Below are positions 24,577 to 33,418 of a stretch of 64,000 bases of DNA, piece after piece. Under the pieces are notes generated by a model that was not told where the DNA came from, ran no database searches, and was given only the letters and a program-made list of their open reading frames with translations. Source of the stretch: Nymphaea colorata. Its lineage: Eukaryota > Streptophyta > Magnoliopsida > Nymphaeales > Nymphaeaceae. The stretch is taken from NCBI RefSeq assembly GCF_008831285.2, contig NW_022204507.1, forward strand, positions 3,156,452-3,220,451, in the 5' to 3' direction. Position numbers and translations under genes: made by a program. The first letter of the stretch is position 1, and every line of letters starts with the position of its first letter.

Positions 24577-24984
24577 AAGGTGTGGCATGGAGTAGCAATA
24601 GTAAAAATTAGAAGCCCGACCAGTTCCCTGCTTCGTAAAATTGAAAAGGTTTCCTGTCCAAATCTCAAAGCACCACATTCCCAGCTCCCATCTAAAAGCA
24701 AGAGTGATTTGTACAATGGAATCTCTTTCTCGTAAAGTTTGTAAGCAAGGTATAAGGTGTTCGAAAAGGAATGTAGTGGACTGTTTTTTTGCATCTCCCT
24801 ATTGCATAATGAACCAAGATTCTTGGGATGCTCATAAAATATCTCCAAACGACTCATAAGGGCAAGGAGATCAAGGGGATTTATTTGATTTTGGAGAATG
24901 TCAGATGAATGTAGTGGGGGGCTTTTCGATCTTTTATGTCGATAGATAAAATTTAGATCCATAGCCTGTATAATTTCAAATTTA
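24577..24984 (-). other. Extra segment present only in the left arm, with a 132-codon frame
   Basis: The right arm passes directly from LTR to block A, whereas this arm has about 408 extra bases between them. A minus-strand open frame (24,564-24,962) includes NPLDLLALMSRLEIFYEHPK and LLLDGSWECGALRFGQETF. It is not recognised; a faint kinase-like look in part of it is too weak to call. It could be a later insertion, or sequence lost from the right arm. Confidence 0.4.
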
Positions 24985-24996
24985 GAACTTGTTGCA

Positions 24997-27000
24997 TGGT
25001 GGGACCTAGACCCGGGTAGCGATTTCTATGACCGAGACTAGATCCCAAGTCCAGAATCAACTCACGGGAGCCTAAAGTCCAAACTTAAGCAAGCAAATTA
25101 TATTTATAAATTATATCCCCACCAGACAACAACCCCAGCTTAATAGTAGCCTGGGTAAAAGATACAAGTGTGTTTTCCCAGACCCACGGTTTAAATCATA
25201 CTACAACACTAAGGGGACCAAGGCTTGTACAAATGTGAGCGATACAAATTTAACTCTGACAACTCATTCACAAACCATTCATCCCTAGAACGGCCAAACC
25301 ATGCCCTTTCCCTTTGGTGGTCTAGCTACCCACAGCCGTGTCCTTGGCAAGGTGCCTTGGAGGGACTACCGACAGTAGCAATTGGCTAGAGCCTGGTTTA
25401 GAAAACAATTACCCCCGTAACCCCGTTCTATCGGATGTTGGGAAGTAACCTAGCCGATGAGATATCCACTTAAACAGCAATAGATCCAAGAGAAAACCAG
25501 TGGCAAAGCCAGTCTCAGATATCTCAGCAAGGAGGTGGAACGAAGGCTAGGCCCGGATCCCTAAAACGGCCAAACCATGCCCTTTCCCTTTGGTGGTCTA
25601 GCTACCCACAGCCGTGTCCTCGGCAAGGTGCCCTGGAGGGACTACCGACAGTAGCAATTGGCTAGAGCCTGGTTTAGAAAACAATTACCCCCTTAACCCC
25701 GTTCTATCAGATGTTGGGAAGTAACCTAGCCGATGAGAAATCGACTTAAACAGCAATAGATCCAAGAGAAAACCAGTGGCAAAGCCAGTCTCGGATATCT
25801 CAGCAAGGAGGTGGAACGAAGGCTAGGCCCGCCTGGCTTAAGACGGCTTGTGGACTGGTGGAAGCTAGCCGAGAGCGACAGAGTGTCCCGGCAATGGAAG
25901 GGGACGGCACTGGGGCTGCCTGCAACACCTGATGGATGAGTGTGGTTGCTGCAGGCCTCGGATGGCCAAGAGAGACAGCAACGTGATGGAGGAGTGCCCG
26001 GATGGAGGCAGGGGCTTGGCCCACCTGGCCGTGGTCTCCTTGGTGCTTATGGCTACGTTCGGTGGAAGGGTGCTGCAATGGAGGGTGCAAGAAGAGGTTG
26101 TCTGATGAAGTGGAGGTGGTGAACCGAGATGCACATGACCAATCCTTGGAGAGGGAACCTAACTAGTAAGACTCCAAGGGGACAAGCTGAGCTCGGAACA
26201 AGGAGGTGAGCATGGTATAGGTTTAGGTAGGCTCGGTTTAGGTGAAGCGTGTTAGGTCTCGTTGGAAGTGGTTCGGTAGTGGAGTGGGTTTGGTCTACAC
26301 GTGAGATGGAGGTTAATTGCTAAGAGGGTGGAGAGTTACACGAGAGAAGATGACACTAATGATTAGGATCAGTTTAGGCTATGGGGTATAAGTCAAGAGA
26401 CATGTGAGGGGAGTGGTTCACTAATGATGGGTGAAGGCTAGTAATGACGAGGAGGAGGAGTTAGCATGAGGTGGAGGTTGATTAAGTCTTGCGTGAAGTG
26501 AAAAGGGTCGGTTATGAGAGGTGAAGAGGCTACGAGGTTTGAGAAGGGTCTTCCTAGCTAAGGAAATTGAATACGAACCTTAACTCCTCAATGATGGCTC
26601 ATGATGGTGCGAGTGGAGGTGAATGGCTGAAGAGACGGGGAGGGATTTGTAACTCTCATCTTTTATGATGAGGAGCTCAAGAGGAGGCTGCGACGTGTAA
26701 CGGTTGCAGCCTGCCACCTCTCCTTAACTCGATTTAGTGCCCTCTTGATGGGAATACCCTTGACAATTAATTCAAAATCTAGTAATGAATCAAACTGACC
26801 ATAGGCAAATCGGGAATCCACTGAAATGATCGGGCTGGAACGAAAACTGATCGGAAAAGTAACAGGGATTGGTTACACCGGCTGTAGCACACAGATTTCC
26901 GACCGGGAACGAGTTCTTCACGATGGCTGGTTGGATTCACTTGAAACTTGGTGGGGATTTTGCTAAGATCTGGGCGATTATGCTGGGGTGAACAAGAGTA
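24997..27000 (-). mobile_element. LTR part in inverted orientation (left arm)
   Basis: Reverse complement of 34,605-36,395, the outer part of the gypsy 3' LTR. It starts at tggtgggacc (the inverse of the LTR end ggtcccacca) and shares the outer flank ttgca with the right arm. Homology stops at 27,000, exactly where block B begins. It carries an internal 276-bp tandem duplication that the right arm lacks. Frames inside (25,800-26,134 minus) correspond to the LTR frame at 35,571-36,101. Confidence 0.8.
25283..25832. repeat. 276-bp tandem duplication inside the left LTR arm
   Basis: The block from atccctagaacggccaaacc to aaggctaggcccg is followed directly by a second copy (aacggcc at 25,289 and 25,565, period 276). 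The two copies are nearly identical, whereas the arms differ more from each other, so this event is younger than the arm duplication. The right arm has one copy. Confidence 0.9.
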
Positions 27001-27003
27001 CAT

Positions 27004-27687
27004 TTTACAAAATGTATTTTACATAGTTTTAAATTTTAATCGTTTCAATGTAGAACAAAGAAAATCAATGATATAATAACTTAGTGGATCATCAAAAAAA
27101 GGAAATTTAAAAATATGGAATTAAAATGATTCGTAATTTTATTTATAAAACATGAATTGATTCAAAGTGAAAAAAATGTGTTAAGTATGCCAACACCATC
27201 ATATTCTGTAAAAAGACAGGAGAATTTGGAAAACACCATTTAATTTCTCCTAACTATTTTTGTTGTTGCCTATTTATTAAAAGATATTCTCTGGATCAAA
27301 TGTTTGTCGGTAATTATGTGTCAAACACGTTCATTTATTGCATTTGACAAAAAACTAAAGCAAAGCATTTTCAAAGAAAAAACGTTTTTGGTGCTTTAAA
27401 CAAATTCCATAAAAATTTCATTTCCAAGCCTACCTTTTCTATAATTTTAAAAGTGGACTACATCATATTTTTTTAAATAACATGCTTTTCGTAAAAACTA
27501 TCAAATACAGATTTCAATCCAACATCCACTAATATGGGGAGCCAAGCTGATTTCTTTGTTTTAATACGATCCTCTTATCACAAAATTACTTTTTATGACT
27601 TCAGCTAACATTTCACTTTCTAAAATAGGAATTTTACTTCCTGCCTTCATTTTGGCAGACAAAGATGTATCGACAGAAACTTCGATG
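27004..27687 (+). repeat. Blocks B and D, copy 2
   Basis: B (27,004-27,653) and D (27,654-27,687) match 1,612-2,252 and 3,010-3,043 in direct orientation, with the 757-base spacer removed. They lie between the inverted LTR arm and the stump of the 5' LTR. Confidence 0.85.
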
Positions 27688-27813
27688 GGTTGCTGTCCGG
27701 TTGGGATATAATTCATAAATATAATTTGCTTAAGTTTGGACTTTAGGCTCCCATGAGTTGATTCTGGACTTGGGATCTATTAGAAATCGCTAGCCAGGTC
27801 TAGGTTCCCACCA
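27688..27813 (+). repeat. Stump of the 5' LTR
   Basis: These 126 bases match the final 133 bases of the 3' LTR (36,263-36,395), starting ggttgctgtc and ending cccacca. The rest of the 5' LTR is missing and block D abuts it. Confidence 0.8.
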
Positions 27814-27815
27814 GT

Positions 27816-27827
27816 TGGTATCAGAGC
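27816..27827 (+). promoter_or_regulatory. Primer-binding site (initiator tRNA-Met)
   Basis: tggtatcagagc, two bases after the LTR end CCA, is the standard plant LTR-retrotransposon site complementary to the 3' end of initiator methionine tRNA. It fixes the 5' LTR boundary. Confidence 0.9.
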
Positions 27828-28664
27828 GAACTTGCGGCAGACAGTGGTAAATTTCAGTTAGGTTTTTAAATTGTAGCAGAGGATTATTCAGTTTGGCAGC
27901 AGGTTATGTCAGATTTCAGTTGAGTTTAGGAAGTATACACTTGGATTTCATAGCAGGTTGTGTTAGAATAGCAGCCGTCTGAAGAAAAGTGAGAACAGTT
28001 CAGACCAATCAAACAAGTAAATCAGGCAAGTTTCTGGTGATCTGTGAGCGAGCTCTCTACCCACCTGTTCGTAAATATTTCGGACACATTCTGTCCAAAT
28101 TTCGTGAGAAACGGAGTTCATTTGGCACAGCAAATGTCAAATTACATATTCAGCAGCTAGTGTATTACAGTTTCTGAAAGACAAGAAACTATGCTGCATT
28201 CTGGTGGACGGCGCTGTCACCTCCATCATCAGAATTGGTTGAGTTTAGGCTTGCTGGAAGCGTCTACTTCTCAGGTATCTCCAATTAAAATTTCCAATTT
28301 TTTGGAGTTACGGTTGAAAAGTTATGATTTTCTTAGTGGACCCCTGTCGCTGCAAGTTTCCTGCGCGGCTGAAGAATGAGTGACGAGCTTGACTACCGAG
28401 GTCCAGGCATGACTTTCTATGCAGATCGACTTAGATTGGGGAGGAATTTGAAATTAAACTTGGTGCCATTGGATTCCCCAGCATGTCTAGTATTTTTCAG
28501 CCAAGTTTCATGATTTTTAAAGTTCTGGACGTGAAGTTATTGAATTTACAAGCCGCACTGGTTTTCTGAAGAATTTCCGACGACCAGCACAATAACAAGT
28601 GGTTTCCTCTTCAGTTGTTGATTGCTTGATCAGTCGTACTGCAGGACTAAGAGCAGAATTTTCA

Positions 28665-30165
28665 ATGGGAAAGAAAGCCAAACCCACTGTCCATGATTCT
28701 CCCGAGCAAGAAGTTGAGACTTTCAGCTGAGAAGAACAAGTCGAATCCAACTTACTCGATATGGAAACCTTACACCAAGGCCGAGTGAATTCCCTTGAGT
28801 CCAACATGAACCAAATGCATCATGAACTACATGAGTACAAGAAGTCCCTTAGTAAACTTGATGAATGAGACCTGATGAAGCAGATGATGAACTCCTAGAT
28901 TGCTGGCCAAAACACTTTGATGAAAAGAATGGAACAATTTCACCGAACCACACAAGGCCCCCCTCCGAATGAAGAGAAAGGCAAGGCGTCAATGAACAAC
29001 CAGTTTGTCCCACCTTTTTCCGGCAGTTTTAACCAATTTGAGCATTTCGGACATAATGGCACCAGCCAACCCGAACAACAAGGGCCTGAGTTCCATTTTA
29101 GGTTTGGCTCCAGCAGCCAGCAACAAGCACCCCAAAACCGGTGATTTAGTAAGAACCAGGGCAAGGATGAAAGTGAGGAAGATGAGGATATTGTGTTATT
29201 GTGTTTGTTGATGGAGAACCCTTTAGAGGCAGACGCAACCAAACTGAGCCAAGAAGAAGAACCCCAGCTGTTAAGATTGATTTTCCACATTTTATAGGGG
29301 TAGATGCCAAGGATTGGCTCTTCAAGGTAGAAGAATATTTTGATTGTCAAAGTGTGCCTGAAAACGAATGGGTTACAACCGCAATCCTCAACTTCGATGG
29401 GGAACCTATGAAGTGGTATCGATGGCTGAAACGCCATCAACCAAATATCACTTGGGAGAATTTTAGTGAGGGTTTACAAACACGATTCAGAGATTCAGCA
29501 TACACAGACATTGACATAGAGCTCAAAGTTTTAGTACAAACGTCCTCAGTTCAAGAGTACCAAAGCAAATCCGAAAGTCTTTCATATATGGTTGATTGGA
29601 CCACCAAGTCACTAATCGGTGCCTACATTGGTGGCCTCAAAGAGGAGGTCAAGATAGATGTACAATGAAGAAAATACACCGATTTGGTAGAATGTTTCGC
29701 CGAAGCTCGAGCAGTAGGAGAGAGAAATAGATGCAAGAATGCTCTAAGGAAACCTTACAAAGGCAACGAGCCAAACAAATACAAAGGGCTACCCCCAAGA
29801 AAGCCTATGCCCTACAAAAGAGAAGATCAAAAACCCCTCTACAGAGACCGAGTGCCTACTACTTACATAACTAGGCAAGAGAGGGAACAAATGATAAAAA
29901 ACAATCAATGCTTCAACTGTAAGGAACCATGGAGTCGTACTCACAAGTGCAAAAATCTTCAAGTTTTTGAAGTCATTGATGCAAGCAATGAAGAAGAAAA
30001 AGAGCCTAGCCAAGACACAGATCCACCTAGTCCGAATGAGGCCAAGACTGATACAAGTGCATCTGAGACTATTGAAGGGACATGTCATACCTTGACAGAC
30101 CCAAAAAGACTGAATGCCATGAGAGTTGTTGGTAAGATTGGAAAGCATAAAGTAGTAGTACTCCT
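28665..30165 (+). pseudogene. gag: gag polyprotein region with zinc knuckle (gypsy)
   Basis: An ATG at 28,665 opens a frame with a Gln/Met-rich N-terminus interrupted by several stops. The frame changes near 29,150-29,200. The capsid-like core at 29,201-29,668 includes DWLFKVEEYFDCQSVPENEW and IGAYIGGLKEEVKIDV, typical of plant Ty3 gag. A TGA at 29,666-29,668 interrupts it, but the same frame continues through KYTDLVECFAEARAVGE to a CCHC-type knuckle at 29,909-29,950 (CFNCKEPWSRTHKC) and on into protease. Gag packages the element's RNA in cytoplasmic particles. The stops make this copy non-functional. Confidence 0.88.
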
Positions 30166-30460
30166 AGACTCGGTGCTACGCACAATTTCGTTAGTGAAGA
30201 TGTAGCTCAAGCAGTTGGGTGCCCGCTAGAAGAACAACAGCCAATCTCATGTAGGAGATGGGTCCAAACTCGTATGCACACAAAAGTGTAAAGGTGTCCA
30301 GCTATGCATGGAAAAGGTGCCATTCGTTGTTGATCTTTTAGTACTCCCCATCGGTGGTGTTGATGTGGTATTGGGGTTACAATGGCTAGAGACTCTAGGG
30401 GACATCTCTTGGAATTTCAAAGACATGATATGTCTTTTGCTAAGGAGGGAGGTGACCAAA
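30121..30460 (+). pseudogene. Retropepsin-like protease region (gypsy)
   Basis: The segment [16 protein letters not shown] leads to the active-site region, where the frame breaks at about 30,170: one base of the glycine codon after DS is missing, and the ATHNF residues follow in another frame. Downstream, [20 protein letters not shown] (about 30,350-30,410) is the conserved second half of plant Ty3 aspartic proteases. The enzyme would cut the gag-pol polyprotein. The break at the catalytic motif is disabling. Confidence 0.85.
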
Positions 30461-30553
30461 ACGTCACCCTAAAGGCAGTAAACACCAACGTTGAACCAAA
30501 GGCAGCACTTAAGGCACTAGTCGCCCAACAACCAGCGTTTTTGGGTTGTTACT

Positions 30554-31220
30554 ATGGCCACAGACATACCAGCCAAAGATGAGCAAGAAGAAAATATACC
30601 AGCAAAGGTTCGACACGTGCTTGAACAGTTTTCAGATCTCTTTGAGGAACCGAAGGATCTTCCTCCACATCAAGCTTATGACCATAGAATCATCATGAAT
30701 CAGGGTGTCGAACCTGTCAATGTTCGGCCATATCGTTATGGTCATTACAAAAAAACAGAAATTGAAAGATTGGCTAAGGAGATGATAGAGGGTGGTATCA
30801 TACGCCATACCTTCTGTCCTTTCTCCTCGCCAGTCCTATTAGTGAAAAAGAAAAATAACACATGGTGCTTCTGCGTGGGCTATAGAGCGCTAAATGAGGC
30901 AACCGTGAAGGACCGGCACACAATACCCGTAATCGACGAACTTCTAGATGAGTTAACCGGTGCCTCTATGTTTTCCAAAATAGACCTATGGGCAGGCTAC
31001 AACCAGATTAGAATGCACGATGAAGACATTCCAAAAACAGCTTTTAAAACTCATGATGGGCACTATGAGTTCTTAGTGATGGCCTTTTGGGTTAACCAAT
31101 GCACCCACCACATTCCAGCGGTGCATGAATGATGTTTTCAAGCGGTATCTTAGAAACTTCATCTTGGTATTTTTTGATGACATTCTCGTATATAGCGAGT
31201 CAGTAGAGCAACACGCTGCC
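30554..31220 (+). pseudogene. Reverse transcriptase (gypsy)
   Basis: The frame starts with [20 protein letters not shown], the usual lead-in, then passes [20 protein letters not shown], the [18 protein letters not shown] block and [15 protein letters not shown], which contains the first catalytic Asp. An extra base near 31,087 shifts the frame, and the YxDD-equivalent [10 protein letters not shown] (31,170-31,200) lies in the shifted frame. A second indel near 31,220 restores it. The substitution to [10 protein letters not shown] in the fingers also departs from the usual CVDYR. RT copies element RNA into DNA. Confidence 0.92.
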
Positions 31221-31222
31221 AT

Positions 31223-32010
31223 TTGGCCACGACCTTACAAATCCTGAGGGAACACCATCTTTATGCTAAGAGATCGAAATGCAGTTTCGGCCAACCCTCC
31301 ATAGGATACCTTGGGCACACAGTGTCAGCAGAAGGGGTGAAAGAGGACCCCGAAAAGTTAGAGGCCATGAACAACTGGCCTTTCCCAAAAGATTTAAGGA
31401 GACTTCGTGGATTTCTTGGGTTAATCAGCTATTATAGAAGATTCATTCAAGGCTATGGGCTCATAGCCGCCCCATTAACCCAAATGACTAAGAAAGGAGC
31501 ATTCGCTTGGTCAGACAAAGCAAGAGAGGCATTTGAGAAATTGAAGTCGGCACTCATGATAGCACCTGCTCTCACCTTGCCCAATTTTAGGAAACCTTTC
31601 ACTATTGAAATGGATGCTTGTGACATTTCCATAGGAGCTGTCCTCAGCCAGGAAAATCACCCTATAGCATATATGTCGAAGGCTCTCACCAGCCGAGCCA
31701 AACCCTTATCAACATATGAAAAAGAGCTTCTTGTGATTGTATTGGTAGTAGAGAAATGGCGGCGTATCTGATAGGCCAAAAGTTTATTGTGAAGACAGAT
31801 CAGAACATCATCAAATATATGCTCAAACAACGAGTTTCAACACCAACCCAGCAAAGGTGGTTGGCTAAACTCCTCGGTTATGATTTTGAAATTGAGTACA
31901 AGAGAGAGACAGATAACACAGCGGCTGATTCACTCTCTAGATTAGGCGAGCAGTTTTTGACGCTCTCCATCATATGGACTGATTTGTGGGAAAGAATAGC
32001 TGATGAATAG
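31223..32010 (+). pseudogene. RT thumb and RNase H (gypsy)
   Basis: The thumb/connection includes SFGQPSIGYLGHTVSAEGV and LRGFLGLISYYRRFIQGYG. RNase H follows with IEMDACDISIGAVLSQ, the KPLSTYEKELLVIV block and, after a frameshift near 31,756, FIVKTDQNIIKYMLKQR and TDNTAADSLSR. These are the catalytic Asp and Glu contexts of Ty3 RNase H, which removes RNA from the hybrid. The frame break between the Glu and the second Asp makes it non-functional. Confidence 0.92.
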
Positions 32011-32076
32011 AAAGAGGACAATGGGTTAAGGCTCATCAAAATCTCTGTCACCCAGAATCCGGAGTCTATTCCGCAC

Positions 32077-33190
32077 TATACCATTAGAGGCCGCTTACTT
32101 ATGAGAAATAACCGCAAAGTGGTTCCACTTAAATCGGCTTTAAAGCAAGAATTACTACAACACTTTCATGCCACTCCATCACCAGGCCATGAAGGAGTAG
32201 TCAAAACACTCCACCGAGTGAAAGCACAGTTTTGGTGGACTGGAATGAAGGCAGACGTGAGGAATTATGTTAAATAGTGTCAAATTTGCCAACATGAAAA
32301 GTATGAGGGAATTAAACCTCTGGGCCATCTAAATCCCTTACCAGTGCCGGAAAAGCCATCGACCAATGTCACCATGGATTTTATAGATGCCCTTCCATGA
32401 TCAGAAAACAAGGAGGCCATACTTGTGGTGATCGATAGGCTATCAAAATATAGCCACTTCGTTCCCTTGCCAAATAAATATCATGCACAGATGGTGGCTA
32501 TTAAGTACCAAGATCACGTGGGGAAACTACATGGCATGCCTCAGACAATAGTCTGTGATAGAGATTCAACCTGCATGAGTGAATTTTTGGAGAGAATATA
32601 TGAAGCTGATAGGGACAACAATCCAATTTAGTACTGCACACCATCCTCACACCGATGGGCAAAGTGAAGTGGTCAGCCATTCTTTAGAAACATATCTCTA
32701 TTGCTTTGCTGGAGAAAGGCCCAACCCTTGGGTAAAGTATCTATCATGGGCCAAATGGTCCTACAATATGAGTTGGCACTTGTCTACTCAGACCACTACG
32801 TATGAAGCTCTCTACGGAATTCCCCATCCAATTCCAAAATATGAAGAAGGCACGGCACAAGAAGAAAAGGTTGATTGTGAGCTATGCACAAGGAAAGAGG
32901 TGCTAGCGTCACTCAAGCAGAATATCATCAAACCCCAAAATCGAATGAAAAAGACATATGACAAGGGCAGGAAAGATCGTGAATTTATGGTAGGAGACTA
33001 CATATGGCTCAAAAGATTACCAATGAGGCAGAAGTCCCTCCTAGGGCAGCCTTACTCTAAGCTCTTGCCAAGGTTTTTTGGGCCATTCCCAGTGCTACAA
33101 AAGATTGGGAAAGCATATTACAGAATAGTCCTCCCACAAACGGCCTTAGTCCAAGTAGTCTTTCATGTTACTCGGTTGAAACCCGCACTT
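32077..33190 (+). pseudogene. Integrase (gypsy)
   Basis: An HHCC zinc-binding region is seen (HFHATPSPGHEGVVK at about 32,160, CQICQ at about 32,278), with a TAG between its halves (32,275). The DDE core follows: MDFIDALP, then a TGA at 32,398, VVIDRLSKYSHFVPLP, CDRD and, after a frame change near 32,625, HPHTDGQSEVV. The C-terminal part contains VGDYIWLKRLPMRQKSLLGQ and ARFFGPFPVLQKIGKAYY-like sequence ending in HVTRLKPA. Integrase inserts the cDNA into the chromosome. The two stops and the frameshift inactivate it. Confidence 0.92.
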
Positions 33191-33197
33191 TGGAGAA

Positions 33198-33400
33198 GTG
33201 CCAAGGCAGATTGAACAAATTTCGAGCCAACAACAACCAACACCATACCAAATTATTAAACAAAGGCATATTCATCGGAATGGTAGACTGTGTCATGAAG
33301 TCATGCTTGAATGGAAAGGGCTAGACAATGGTACTTCGTGGGAAGAATTTGAGCAAATAGTTAATCATTTTCCCACTGCACAAGCTTGGGGGCAAGCTCG
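33198..33400 (+). pseudogene. Chromodomain at the integrase C-terminus
   Basis: After a frame change, the segment contains QIIKQRHIHRNGRLCHEVML and EWKGLDNGTSWEEFEQIVNH, matching the chromodomain tail (WKG...TWE...) that in chromoviruses steers integration to marked chromatin. It places the element among the plant chromoviruses. I cannot set the clade without a tree. Confidence 0.8.
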
Positions 33401-33404
33401 AGGC

Positions 33405-33416
33405 AAGGAGGGAGGA
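33405..33416 (+). promoter_or_regulatory. Polypurine tract
   Basis: aaggagggagga lies two bases before tgatgtagacc, the likely LTR start. It primes plus-strand DNA synthesis. Confidence 0.75.
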
Positions 33417-33418
33417 TC

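Noticed and set aside
24564-24962. Protein kinase fragment in the arm-specific segment
   Set aside because: Only a faint resemblance in one short region, with no kinase motif such as HRD, DFG or the glycine loop.
27816-27827. Initiator-tRNA-like sequence considered as a tRNA gene
   Set aside because: Only the 12-base primer-binding complement is present, no cloverleaf.
28940-30148. Minus-strand frames of 166 and 119 codons
   Set aside because: Shadows of gag on the opposite strand.
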